DNA from: Rubeoparvulum massiliense
GTDB lineage: Bacteria > Bacillota > Bacilli > Rubeoparvulales > Rubeoparvulaceae
Assembly: GCF_001049895.1 (NCBI RefSeq)
Contig: NZ_CVPE01000004.1
Span: 1-64,000, forward strand
Length of the DNA: 64,000 nt
Direction of reading: 5' to 3'
Below are positions 26,748-35,477 of this stretch, piece by piece. Below the pieces are notes generated by a model. That model was given only the letters and a program-made list of their open reading frames with translations. It made no database searches and was not told where the DNA came from. A program made the position numbers and the translations under genes. The number at the start of each line of letters is the position of its first letter. Position 1 is the stretch's first letter.

Positions 26748-28994
26748 ATGTTAGGTTTTCGTAAGCTAAGTACTATATCGAGTACCAGAAAAGGAGCTTG
26801 GGTAACACTGCTGGTTTGGCTATTAATCGCTGGCCTTTTCAGTGCAGTAGCTCCCCCTGCCAAAGAGTACGCGACCAATTTGGTTTCCAGTGATCTCCCT
26901 GACAATGTACCGTCTGTAGTAGCCAACCAGATTATTGAAGAGAATTTTCCTACAAATGAAGGATTCCCAGCACTTTTGGTCTTCCATGACCCTAATCAGA
27001 TTTCAGCAGATGAATTTACCACCATCATTCAACTAAGCGAATGGCTCTCTTCAGCGGAGCGACCAGCAAAGATCAGCGATGTTGTTCCCTTTCACGCCAT
27101 GCCCGCACCAGCAAAGGCCAAATTTCTCTCTGAAGATGGGACAAGCTTACTCTTACCTGTTAACTTGTACCCTAATCTTCCCATGGAATCCATTAACCAG
27201 ACAGTAACTGCAATTCAAGAGCAGAGCCAACAGCTATCCATGGGTAATATGCAGCTATATATTACTGGTCCAGCGGGGATTGCATCTGATTCCATTGCCA
27301 TTTTCGCTAATGCAGACTTAGTCCTACTTTTCTCAACCATCGGCTTAATCCTTATTCTATTGGTGGTCATCTATCGTTCACCTTTATTAGCAATCATCCC
27401 TCTCCTAGCTGCTGGTTTTGTTTATCAGGTTGTAGATCGAGTATTAGGCTTCTTTGCCAAGCAAGGGCTATTTCATATTCAAAATGAATCGTTATCCATC
27501 ATGATGATCTTGTTATTTGCAGCATTAACCGATTATTCCATGTTCATTTTTTCACGCTTCCGTGAGGAATTGACTCGTTATCAAGATAAACATGCTGCCA
27601 TGGTGGAAGCGATGACACACGTCTCTTCCCCAATTTTCTATAGTGGCGGAACTGTTCTTGTAGCCATGCTTACCTTGTTTACTGCACTTTATCGACCCTA
27701 TCAGAACTTTGCCCCCGTTTTTTCCATCGCCATGGTCGTCATTCTCCTGGCTGGCTTAACCTTACTTCCAGCTATCTTTGTACTCTTTGGTCGTCGGGCG
27801 TTCTGGCCATTTATACCGAAACTCGGCGTACCTCTCCATAAGCATGAAAGCTTTTGGGAGAAGGTGAGTCGCTTTGTGGTGAAAAAGCCTTGGGTAAGCG
27901 GCGGAGCTGTCTTCATCATCATTGCCATTTTCGCCATCAATGCCTTGGGCATACAATACTCATTTAATATGATCAAATCCTTCCCAGCGGATATGAATTC
28001 TCGCATTGGTTATGAGGTGTTAGAGCAATCCTTTCCAAAAGGTGAATTAGCACCAATCCAAGCAATCCTAGTAAAGAAAGATGGTAATGAGCTGCCCTCC
28101 GATCCAGAAGCGATGCAATCCCTTCTAAAGCTTGGTGAAACGCTTAATAATTTAGATGGAATTGCTCATGTCTCTTTGCTCGATACACCACCTCATGCCT
28201 TACCTAGCCAGATGGGTGAAAGCACTTCTACTGCTCATGCTAATACAGGTATGGCGATGATGAACTCTTCTTTATCTCAGGATAAAAATGCAATGCGTTT
28301 CACCATATTGCTTGCTGAAAATCCCTACGATCAAAGCTCCCTAGACAACATCCAGGTACTTCGCGATCGCGCAGATGAGCTATTACAGGCAAGTGGCTTT
28401 TCTCCAGAAGAATACGCACTATATTATGCTGGTGAGAGTGCGCATCAAGCTGATGTACGTTCCCTGAATGAGCGTGATACGAAACTGGTAGTTATCCTAA
28501 TTACCTTGTTTATCACATTGATGCTGGTGTTCCAAACCCGCTCCCTTGTGGCACCCATTTATATGATCGCCACCATTCTATTCTCCTTCGCCTCTGCCAT
28601 GGGATTAGGTTGGTTTATTATTCACTCCATTCAAGGCATCGGAGCCATTAGCTATCGGATTCCTCTGTATGCCTTTGTCTTTCTCGTGGCATTAGGCGTA
28701 GATTACAATATTATGCTCATCTCCCGTATTCATGAGGAGGCCACCAAGCATCCGATCAAAGAGGCTGTCCAAAAGGGCTTAGCTTTAACAGGTGGTGTCA
28801 TCTCCTCAGCAGGGATCATTCTTGCTGCTACCTTTGCTGTTCTAATCACACAGCCCTTACAAGAGCTCCATTTATTTGGCATGATTGTCTCCCTCGGGAT
28901 TCTAATGGATGTTTTCCTCATCCGTGGACTCTTAGTTCCTTCCATCATTACACTTGTTGGTAAGTGGAACTGGTGGCCATCAAAACTAAAATAG
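26748..28994 (+). CDS. MMPL-family (RND superfamily) exporter
   Basis: A 748-residue transporter with the doubled RND layout: one membrane segment, a large extracellular loop (about 40-180), five segments, then a second loop (about 390-560) and five more. The proton-relay motif appears as ALTDYSMF in the first half and GVDYNIML in the second. It resembles B. subtilis YdfJ and mycobacterial MmpL proteins that export lipids or hydrophobic drugs. Its TetR neighbour suggests inducible expression. A strong terminator follows at 29025-29058. Confidence 0.92.
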   Translation: MLGFRKLSTISSTRKGAWVTLLVWLLIAGLFSAVAPPAKEYATNLVSSDLPDNVPSVVANQIIEENFPTNEGFPALLVFHDPNQISADEFTTIIQLSEWLSSAERPAKISDVVPFHAMPAPAKAKFLSEDGTSLLLPVNLYPNLPMESINQTVTAIQEQSQQLSMGNMQLYITGPAGIASDSIAIFANADLVLLFSTIGLILILLVVIYRSPLLAIIPLLAAGFVYQVVDRVLGFFAKQGLFHIQNESLSIMMILLFAALTDYSMFIFSRFREELTRYQDKHAAMVEAMTHVSSPIFYSGGTVLVAMLTLFTALYRPYQNFAPVFSIAMVVILLAGLTLLPAIFVLFGRRAFWPFIPKLGVPLHKHESFWEKVSRFVVKKPWVSGGAVFIIIAIFAINALGIQYSFNMIKSFPADMNSRIGYEVLEQSFPKGELAPIQAILVKKDGNELPSDPEAMQSLLKLGETLNNLDGIAHVSLLDTPPHALPSQMGESTSTAHANTGMAMMNSSLSQDKNAMRFTILLAENPYDQSSLDNIQVLRDRADELLQASGFSPEEYALYYAGESAHQADVRSLNERDTKLVVILITLFITLMLVFQTRSLVAPIYMIATILFSFASAMGLGWFIIHSIQGIGAISYRIPLYAFVFLVALGVDYNIMLISRIHEEATKHPIKEAVQKGLALTGGVISSAGIILAATFAVLITQPLQELHLFGMIVSLGILMDVFLIRGLLVPSIITLVGKWNWWPSKLK

Positions 28995-29024
28995 AGTAAC
29001 GTATGCGAATGTAAACACCTAGAA

Positions 29025-29058
29025 AAAGCCATCTGAATTTAACTTCAGATGGCTTTTG
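29025..29058 (+). terminator. Terminator after the MMPL gene
   Basis: A 14-bp stem AAAAGCCATCTGAA/TTCAGATGGCTTTT with a six-base loop, 30 bases beyond the stop codon. Confidence 0.85.
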
Positions 29059-29134
29059 AACTATAAGAATCTGTTATTAAGGCATAGTGGAGTGCTGGAC
29101 TTCAAAACAGTTCTCCACTAGATTTTTATGGTTA

Positions 29135-29155
29135 TTACTATTATTATATTAGTAA
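29135..29155. promoter_or_regulatory. Palindrome ahead of the 4-TM membrane protein gene
   Basis: TTACTA-(9 bases)-TAGTAA, an AT-rich inverted repeat 40 bases before the start at 29195. Its TACTA/TAGTA arms recall operators of MarR/DUF24 regulators such as YodB, but this is only a resemblance. Confidence 0.35.
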
Positions 29156-29194
29156 ACAGATATTTACACTAGTGCCGAGAAGGAGAGGTTAAAT

Positions 29195-29653
29195 ATGTCA
29201 ATGCAAGCGATCGTCTACTTTTTCCACATTACAGGACTTGCTATTTGGCTTGGTTCACTAATTATCTTTGCCTTGCAGTTACAGCAAATGCGCCATTATG
29301 CCGACCAACAGGAAACACTACTACCTTCTTTAACCAAACTGGTCAAGTGGTTACTCAATCCTAGTGCCTTCATTGTTCTAGTTAGTGGAGTTGCTCTTAT
29401 TCTCCAGATGGGGCTCATGGGAACCACAAAGCCATTCTATCTTAATTACATGGAACAGTTTGGCGGTGTAGTCATTCTCTTATCCATGATCGTCCTATTC
29501 ATCCAAGCACGAGGTATCCAGAAATCCCTAGCGAAAAGCCAAACATCCAAACACCATCTACAAGCCAAAGCACGCAACTTCGCAATCAGTATGATCGGCT
29601 CTACCGTATTAATCCTTAGTGTGGTATTGGTTGTAAGCATGAAGCTTGTTTAG
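29195..29653 (+). CDS. Four-span membrane protein of unknown function
   Basis: A 152-residue protein with four predicted membrane segments (about 5-25, 52-73, 84-103, 127-148). A conserved-looking His in FFHITGLAIWLGS near the start recalls small heme- or copper-associated membrane proteins such as CopD-like or DUF2269 families, but no firm family can be named. AGAAGGAGAGG precedes the ATG. It stands between two terminators. Confidence 0.75.
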   Translation: MSMQAIVYFFHITGLAIWLGSLIIFALQLQQMRHYADQQETLLPSLTKLVKWLLNPSAFIVLVSGVALILQMGLMGTTKPFYLNYMEQFGGVVILLSMIVLFIQARGIQKSLAKSQTSKHHLQAKARNFAISMIGSTVLILSVVLVVSMKLV

Positions 29654-29678
29654 TATGAAAAGTGATGAACAATTGATC

Positions 29679-29731
29679 AACCCCACATGGAGCTCTGATA
29701 ACAATCAGTGCCATGTGGGGTTCTTCTTTTC
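29679..29731 (+). terminator. Terminator after the 4-TM gene
   Basis: A 12-bp stem AACCCCACATGG/CCATGTGGGGTT with a 20-base loop (29679-29722), followed by T-rich sequence. Confidence 0.7.
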
Positions 29732-29734
29732 TCA

Positions 29735-30202
29735 CTATGGGGTATTCAGATTCATTTGTGATGTTTCTGCCCGATCCGCCTCTGGCGAAGTATCTGGGAT
29801 ATCCCCCACGGGTACCTTCTGTTTGTTCATGGCATGCATTCCTCTTGCATCGACATGGTACATCACATAGTACATTGCTTCATCTGTAAATGTATAGGTA
29901 ACCTCATAATGACCATCTGAGATGTGACTTGCATCTATCCATGTATGTTGAGGATCCCCTTGCTTCCAAACTTCAAATTGGACGCTACTAGCATCTTCAA
30001 CGGCTTGATCCTTCTGAAGGACTATCGCTCGTAGTAAACTTTCAGTACCCGGTTGGATCACAGTGGGTTCCATTTGTATTACCACTTCAATGGGTACAAC
30101 CTCTTCATATAGATTGTGTAGGGTTTCATCACTCTTATCTCCACAAGCTGTAAACACAAGAAGGAACACCAACACCAGCCCTAACTGCTGAATCCGAGCC
30201 AT
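29735..30202 (-). CDS. FixH/YtkA-like lipoprotein
   Basis: A 155-residue lipoprotein: lipobox VFTACG within the first 25 residues, then a beta-sandwich-like domain (VIQPGTESLLRAIV, VQFEVWK, DGHYEVTYTFTDEAMYYVMYHVDARGMH) of the FixH/YtkA type. Such domains occur near cytochrome oxidase and copper-delivery proteins. AAAGGAG precedes the ATG 30202. It is isolated; its neighbour at 29195 is on the other strand. The His/Met-rich MHAMNK end could bind copper, which is speculation. Confidence 0.75.
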   Translation of the reverse strand: MARIQQLGLVLVFLLVFTACGDKSDETLHNLYEEVVPIEVVIQMEPTVIQPGTESLLRAIVLQKDQAVEDASSVQFEVWKQGDPQHTWIDASHISDGHYEVTYTFTDEAMYYVMYHVDARGMHAMNKQKVPVGDIPDTSPEADRAETSQMNLNTP

Positions 30203-30341
30203 CGAATACATCTCCTTTCACCATTGACCTATCCTCTCTCTGTTGGTCAATCCATCAATAATTGTAAATGAGTGGTGATGAAGATGCAATCATGATGCAT
30301 TCAAGCTGCTACTGGTCACAAGAACTCCTACAAAAAAAGAA

Positions 30342-30373
30342 AAATCTCTTAATCATGAGTGACTAAGAGATTT
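30342..30373 (-). terminator. Terminator after the second tatA
   Basis: A 10-bp stem AAATCTCTTA/TAAGAGATTT with a 12-base loop, followed on the minus strand by T-rich sequence. Confidence 0.7.
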
Positions 30374-30379
30374 ACACCA

Positions 30380-30583
30380 TTATTCGTTCTTTGGTTCTTC
30401 TGTTTTCTTTGCTTTCTTTTCTTCTATATCATCGTCTTCTTGCAATTCACGTGTAGACTTTTTGAACTCCTTGAGGGTTTGTCCCACTGCGCGGCCTAAC
30501 TCAGGCAATTTCTTTGGGCCAAAGATGATGAGTGCCACTACTAAAATAATAATAAGTCCAGGTACGCCTATACTCGATAACAT
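30380..30583 (-). CDS. tatA: Twin-arginine translocase subunit TatA (second copy)
   Basis: A 67-residue TatA/E protein: membrane helix [13 protein letters not shown], hinge [13 protein letters not shown], amphipathic helix and an acidic-then-basic tail. It is shorter than the copy at 24349-24627, mainly by lacking its long Ser/Thr-rich tail. No tatC is nearby. B. subtilis likewise has several TatA proteins (TatAd, TatAy, TatAc) with different partners. Confidence 0.92.
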   Translation of the reverse strand: MLSSIGVPGLIIILVVALIIFGPKKLPELGRAVGQTLKEFKKSTRELQEDDDIEEKKAKKTEEPKNE

Positions 30584-30701
30584 CGTATCATCACCCTTAA
30601 CTGTTAATCTTGAACAACTTGTGCATCTTTATCATCTCACAATTGGTCAATAAAATCCATGAGAAATAATGATAAAAAAAGTAAGTCAAATTATGGTATT
30701 T

Positions 30702-31814
30702 CTACAGAATCCTTTTTTTCTTGGCCATTTGATGATTGAGCAGCATTTCAAATCCCATCTTTAATACAGCAAAGAATGGGACAGCAAGAAACATGCCTAA
30801 TACGCCAAAAGTTCCTCCACCTACAATAATAGCGAGAATCACCCAGAATGGACTGATTCCTACTTTATCGCCAAGGATTTTGGGACCAAGATACAAGCCA
30901 TCAAACTGCTGTAGCGCCAAGATAAAAAGGAACACCCACAGAGCTTGAATCGGTGAGATAAACAGCGTAATCACTGTTGCAGGGATCATGCCAATGAATG
31001 GCCCAAAATAGGGGATCATATTGGTTACCCCAACAATTAAGCTAAGCAGAAGCGGGTAAGGTGCATTGAGTAGGAGAAGTCCACCATAACAGATCATTCC
31101 TATAATACTGGAATCCAGCAACTTCCCAACGAGATACCTAGAGAAGGTTTGATCACTTTCCTTTAGAAAATTGATAGTTGCCTCTGCATTCCGATCGGAC
31201 ATAAATGCATATAATATCCGTTTGCCCGTAGCAGCAAATTTCTCCTTATCAATCAGCATATAGATAGAAATAATAAATCCAAGGGAAAACTTCACCAGAC
31301 CCATGGCAAAATTTCTTAAGCCTAAAGCAACATTGCTAACAGCTTCATTCAATGAGCCGGATAAATCCTTAATATGGTCAATGGCAATCTTTTTATACTC
31401 CATAACATAGGGCTGGAGTTCATATTTCGTTACATATTCATGCTCCATCAGCTCTGTATCTACCCATCTCTCCATATTACTAAGATAGGTAGGGATATTC
31501 ACGATAAAGTTCTCTACACTGCGTAAGATCCGAGGAGTAAAGAAGGTCAGTGAGAAGATGACCAAGCCTAAAAAAGCGAGGTAGACGATCAAGATACTCA
31601 TATATCTTTTCATGCGAAATCTGGTTTCTAAATAGACAATTAGTGGCTTTAGGATATAAGCGATCCCAAAGGCAATAATCACCGGACTAATCAATCCTAA
31701 AAAACCACGAAATAGCTCTAGCAGGTAGCCCAGATTGTCCACTGCCTTAAACATGAGAAAGATAATGAAAAGGATTAGGAGATAAAAATACCACTTTCGT
31801 TCTCTCACTTCCAT
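30702..31814 (-). CDS. AI-2E family transporter (YtvI-like)
   Basis: A 370-residue membrane protein with about eight segments, an N-terminal pair, a coiled soluble region (about 100-150) and the C-terminal GPFIGMIPA and LGPKILGDKVGI signatures of the AI-2E/UPF0118 family. Members are exporters of autoinducer-like compounds or Na+/H+ antiporters; YtvI relatives in sporulating Bacillales are of unknown substrate. Single gene, divergent from the nrd operon. Confidence 0.9.
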   Translation of the reverse strand: MEVRERKWYFYLLILFIIFLMFKAVDNLGYLLELFRGFLGLISPVIIAFGIAYILKPLIVYLETRFRMKRYMSILIVYLAFLGLVIFSLTFFTPRILRSVENFIVNIPTYLSNMERWVDTELMEHEYVTKYELQPYVMEYKKIAIDHIKDLSGSLNEAVSNVALGLRNFAMGLVKFSLGFIISIYMLIDKEKFAATGKRILYAFMSDRNAEATINFLKESDQTFSRYLVGKLLDSSIIGMICYGGLLLLNAPYPLLLSLIVGVTNMIPYFGPFIGMIPATVITLFISPIQALWVFLFILALQQFDGLYLGPKILGDKVGISPFWVILAIIVGGGTFGVLGMFLAVPFFAVLKMGFEMLLNHQMAKKKRIL

Positions 31815-31975
31815 ATGCTCCTTTACCCAACTTATATCAGGTAGCTTTATGATGCTTATTCACCTGAGTATACTCAATATTATAGTATGAAACCCACTAA
31901 AAAATCATGTAAATACTCATTATTTCCAAAATTTTATTCATTCTTTCATCAAACTGTAATATGGCGCAACATAAA

Positions 31976-32022
31976 AATCAAAATATAGATATGTTTATAA
32001 TTCGTCACACAATATGTAGTGT
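31976..32022. promoter_or_regulatory. NrdR box pair upstream of nrdGD
   Basis: ACACAATATGTAGTGT at 32007-32022 matches the NrdR box consensus ACACWATATATWGTGT at 15 of 16 positions. Exactly 31 bases upstream (31976-31991) a degenerate copy matches at about 10 of 16. NrdR boxes come in pairs near this spacing. A TATAAT at 31996-32001 and another at 32064-32069 mark possible promoters; the -35 elements are weak. Confidence 0.75.
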
Positions 32023-32089
32023 ATTTCACCTTGAATTAGGGTGCAATGATTGAAGCTTCACGTTATAATCGAAGAGACAATTCACCATA

Positions 32090-32265
32090 GAATGATTAGG
32101 TGCCGTAATAGGGCTTAATAGGGAAGTTGGTGCAAGGCCAACACTGTCCCCGCAACTGTATATGAGGACGAAATGAGCTGTCACTGTCTAAGATTAGGTG
32201 CAAGCCATTTAGATGGGAAGACCTCAGAGTAGGAAGATCCATAAGCCAGGAGACCTGCCTAACCA
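32090..32265 (+). ncRNA. Cobalamin (B12) riboswitch
   Basis: Conserved blocks occur in order: AGGGAAG, GGTGCAAGGCC, TGTCCCCGCAACTGTA, GGGAAGACCTCAGAG and the B12 box AAGCCAGGAGACCTGCC (32243-32259). It lies between a promoter region and nrdG. Riboswitches of this class usually repress when adenosylcobalamin is bound. A terminator follows at 32312-32341. Confidence 0.97.
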
Positions 32266-32311
32266 TTGCTTTACCTGCTCTTCGGGAGAAGGAGCCTGGC
32301 TTCTTTGTGAT

Positions 32312-32341
32312 CGGCTCATTTCCCAGAATGAGTCGTTTTTT
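32312..32341 (+). terminator. Attenuator terminator of the cobalamin riboswitch
   Basis: A nine-bp stem CGGCTCATT/AATGAGTCG (one G-U pair) with a six-base loop, followed by six T, ahead of the nrdG ribosome binding site. Upstream GAGCC (32292-32296) can pair with GGCTC inside the stem, a possible antiterminator. Confidence 0.8.
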
Positions 32342-32366
32342 ATCTTGTTAAGGGGATGAATTTACT

Positions 32367-32858
32367 ATGCAATTACGACTAGCAACACAGCTACAGGAGG
32401 CGATTATTGAGAGCACCTGTGATGGGGAAGGCATCCGCCTTGTCTTATTTACAGCCTATTGCCCCCATCATTGTCTAGGTTGCCATAATCAACAGCTCTG
32501 GTCGAGAACAAGTGGCGTTACATATGAGGTAGAGCAGGTGGTTCGATCTCTATTACAACGATTGGAGGGGGGGCCATACTCAGGTATTACGATCTCCGGT
32601 GGTGACCCATTGGCTCAATCTACGTCCATAAAAATTTTACTACAAACATTAAAGCGAGAGCAGCCCACCCTGAATATTTGGTGCTACACTGGCTATCGAT
32701 TAGAAAATCTACCTGATCCCAGCCTCCTCCCCTTTCTGGATGTACTCGTGGATGGACCCTTTCAGAAAGAACACTGTCCTACTACCCTTCCCTTTCGCGG
32801 TTCCAGTAATCAGCGAATGATTCGACTTCAAGCAGGTAAAGTCATAAGCTTTGAGTAA
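32367..32858 (+). CDS. nrdG: Anaerobic ribonucleotide reductase activase NrdG
   Basis: A 163-residue radical-SAM activase. CPHHCLGC provides the C-x3-C-x2-C cluster ligands (Cys32, Cys36, Cys39), and TISGGDPL is the SAM-binding GGE-like motif. It installs the glycyl radical on NrdD. It precedes nrdD, the reverse of the E. coli order, and both lie behind the cobalamin riboswitch and NrdR boxes. AAGGGGATG-type site upstream. Confidence 0.94.
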   Translation: MQLRLATQLQEAIIESTCDGEGIRLVLFTAYCPHHCLGCHNQQLWSRTSGVTYEVEQVVRSLLQRLEGGPYSGITISGGDPLAQSTSIKILLQTLKREQPTLNIWCYTGYRLENLPDPSLLPFLDVLVDGPFQKEHCPTTLPFRGSSNQRMIRLQAGKVISFE

Positions 32859-32917
32859 AATCACACACTTCAAATAATGTTCCCCAACAATGAATCACTG
32901 AAATGGAGAGATGATTG

Positions 32918-34864
32918 ATGATAACAGATAGCATGTCATACACAACCCTTGATCAGGAGATTGCAGCAATCTGTAAACAGACCCATCGGGAGAATGCCAA
33001 TGTTGGTCATGGCCCTTCCAGCAAGCTCTTGCAGATTGCGGAGCTTGCTAATCAAGAGTATAGCGCCACCCTACTGCCTACTGAAATTAAAGAAGCTATT
33101 GCAAGTAATATTCTCTATCCCCATGATTTTTCCTGGTATAGTGTAGGCACAACAACCTGTACTTTCATTCCCCTACGCAAACTATTAGAACGTGGCTTCC
33201 ACACCGGACATGGTTTCATTCGTTCACCAAAGCGAATTCGTACAGCAACGCAATTGGCTTGCATCATCTTTCAGTCCAATCAGAATGATCAACACGGAGG
33301 ACAAGCATTTGGATGGTTTGATCGAGATCTAGCACCCTACGTTCAGCGTGAATTCACTTGGCAACTTCAGCATTTACAAGAGCTCTTTGCAAGCAGCGGA
33401 AGTGAGAAGCCCCTTACTGTGCAAGAACTTGAAGGGTTAGCTTGGAATGCGACGAAGGATGAGACCTTTCAAGCGATGGAAGGACTTATCTTTAACCTAA
33501 ATAGTATGCACGCACGGGCTGGAGCACAAGTTCCCTTTACCAGTATTAATTTTGGAACAGATATCTCCAAGGAAGGACGCTTAGTCAGTGAGATGCTACT
33601 ACGGGCTTATGATCGTGGGTTGGGATATGGAGAACAGCCCCTCTTTCCCAACTTAATCTTCAAGGTGAAGAAGAGCGTCAATTTTGAGGAGTTTTCACCC
33701 AATTACGATCTTTTTCAGCTTTCCCTACGTGTAACAGGTCATCGTCTCTTCCCTAACTATGTGTTTCAAGACTGCACGTTGAATCAAGATTTTCCTGAGG
33801 ATGTGCCTGTGATGGGGTGTCGGACTCGGATTGCTTGGGATCGCTATCAGGATGAAGCGACTCAAACCTGTGAAGGTCGAGGAAACCTCTCCTTTACTAC
33901 ACTCAATTTGCCTGGCCTTGCCCTTTCATTAAAAAAAAGAAAAACTCCGTCTACGCTAGACCGCGAAACTTTTGCTCAGCTAAAACAATTATATTCCATC
34001 CTTTTACCAACAAGATTCTTAGAAGATCCAATAATTCAGACTTACTTTATTGAGTTATTTCAAGCGCTTCAACTAGCCATCCAACAACTACACTTGCGTT
34101 TTCAGTATCAAGCTTCTTTTTCTAAACATGATTTTCCTTTTCTCATGAATGGCGTCTGGATGGATTCAGATCAATTAAAGAGAGAGGAGAACTTAGAACC
34201 AGTACTACGGCATGGTAGCTTGGCTGTTGGCTTTATCGGACTGGCTGAAGCATTAATTGTCCTATGTGGAGAACATCATGGTGAAAGTCCCCTTGCCAAT
34301 GAACTAGGCCTTTCGATCATTCAATTTATGCGAACAGTTCTAGATGCGGCTAGTGAGGAATATCAGCTGAATTATTCCCTCTTGGCAACACCAGCAGAGG
34401 GACTCTGTGGTAAGCTGCTGGAACGAGATCGTCAACAGTATGGTATGATCGATGGTGTAACTGATCACGACTGGTATACCAATTCTTTTCACGTGCCTGT
34501 TAACTATCCTATTTCCATCTTCGGGAAGATTGGTGTTGAGGGACCCTATCATCGCTATTGCAATGGTGGCCAGATTAGCTATATTGAACTTAAAGAGGCA
34601 CCTCGCAATAATCCGCAGGCATTGGAGCGCATCTTACACGCCATGTCTGTTAGTGACATGGGCTATGTAGCATTTAACTTTCCTGTTGATCATTGCTTAG
34701 ACTGTCACTATGATGGCATAATTGAAGATGCTTGCCCAGAATGCCATAGTCATCATATCTCACGGATTCGTCGCATTACGGGATACCTTGCAGAGTTTGA
34801 TAACTTCAATAAAGCAAAACGTGCAGAGACGGAGCAACGAGTGGCCCATGGAGAAGGGAAGTAA
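32918..34864 (+). CDS. nrdD: Anaerobic (class III) ribonucleoside-triphosphate reductase NrdD
   Basis: A 648-residue class III reductase that makes dNTPs without oxygen. The radical glycine lies in RRITGYLAE (about Gly622), after two Cys pairs, CLDC and CPEC, that bind zinc. MHARAGAQVPFTSINFG in the middle is typical of the family. No N-terminal ATP-cone of the usual form (VxKRDG) was seen, so allosteric activity control may be reduced. The ATG 32918 follows GGAGAG; a TTG one codon upstream also opens the frame. The end overlaps ydcF. Confidence 0.95.
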   Translation: MITDSMSYTTLDQEIAAICKQTHRENANVGHGPSSKLLQIAELANQEYSATLLPTEIKEAIASNILYPHDFSWYSVGTTTCTFIPLRKLLERGFHTGHGFIRSPKRIRTATQLACIIFQSNQNDQHGGQAFGWFDRDLAPYVQREFTWQLQHLQELFASSGSEKPLTVQELEGLAWNATKDETFQAMEGLIFNLNSMHARAGAQVPFTSINFGTDISKEGRLVSEMLLRAYDRGLGYGEQPLFPNLIFKVKKSVNFEEFSPNYDLFQLSLRVTGHRLFPNYVFQDCTLNQDFPEDVPVMGCRTRIAWDRYQDEATQTCEGRGNLSFTTLNLPGLALSLKKRKTPSTLDRETFAQLKQLYSILLPTRFLEDPIIQTYFIELFQALQLAIQQLHLRFQYQASFSKHDFPFLMNGVWMDSDQLKREENLEPVLRHGSLAVGFIGLAEALIVLCGEHHGESPLANELGLSIIQFMRTVLDAASEEYQLNYSLLATPAEGLCGKLLERDRQQYGMIDGVTDHDWYTNSFHVPVNYPISIFGKIGVEGPYHRYCNGGQISYIELKEAPRNNPQALERILHAMSVSDMGYVAFNFPVDHCLDCHYDGIIEDACPECHSHHISRIRRITGYLAEFDNFNKAKRAETEQRVAHGEGK

Positions 34865-35477
34865 ATCAGGACGGAAAGGAGGAGTCACGATCACAAAAAT
34901 TCGAAAGAGCAAGAGATGGTTCTATTTTCTTTCATCACTACTCCTGATAGCCATCATATATGTAGCAATTATCCATACCTTAATCATGAACACAGCCAAT
35001 CAACCAGCCTATGAAGATGCCCCTTATCTCATCGTTTTAGGAGCAAAAGTAAATGGTGAGGAAATGTCCCTCGCCTTATCCAATCGAGCAAACACCGCAT
35101 TGGAATATTTACACCATTCCCCCAATACGAAGGTGATCGTAACAGGAGGAAAAGGGGCGGGAGAACAAATCAGTGAAGCGGAAGCTGTTCGTCGCTTTCT
35201 AATTCAACACCAGATAGATACGGAGCGAATTCTCACGGAAGACCAATCGACGACCACCTATGAAAACTTATTATTTGCCCAAAGATTGATGGACTCTTCC
35301 AATGCAAAAGTGGTCATTGCCAGTAATGATTTTCACCTACTGCGGGCACTCACCATTGCAGAAAGGTTGGGAATGGATGCCTCTCCATTAGCTGCACCCA
35401 CTCCCACCGTTGTAAAGTTGAAACTATACATTCGAGAATATCTCGCCCTTGCGAAAAGTTGGTTATTCGATTGGTAA
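34848..35477 (+). CDS. YdcF-like (DUF218) membrane protein
   Basis: A DUF218 protein with one membrane segment (LLLIAIIYVAIIH), then APYLIVLGAKVNGEEMS, the family's opening motif, VIVTGGKG and the ending ASNDFHLLRA. Family members such as E. coli YdcF and SanA/ElyC are involved in envelope processes. The ATG at 34848 gives 209 residues and lies 17 bases inside nrdD, but a perfect AAAGGAGG is followed seven bases later by ATC (34890), which would give 195 residues and a more natural N terminus. The gene ends flush with convergent msrAB. Confidence 0.82.
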   Translation: MEKGSKSGRKGGVTITKIRKSKRWFYFLSSLLLIAIIYVAIIHTLIMNTANQPAYEDAPYLIVLGAKVNGEEMSLALSNRANTALEYLHHSPNTKVIVTGGKGAGEQISEAEAVRRFLIQHQIDTERILTEDQSTTTYENLLFAQRLMDSSNAKVVIASNDFHLLRALTIAERLGMDASPLAAPTPTVVKLKLYIREYLALAKSWLFDW

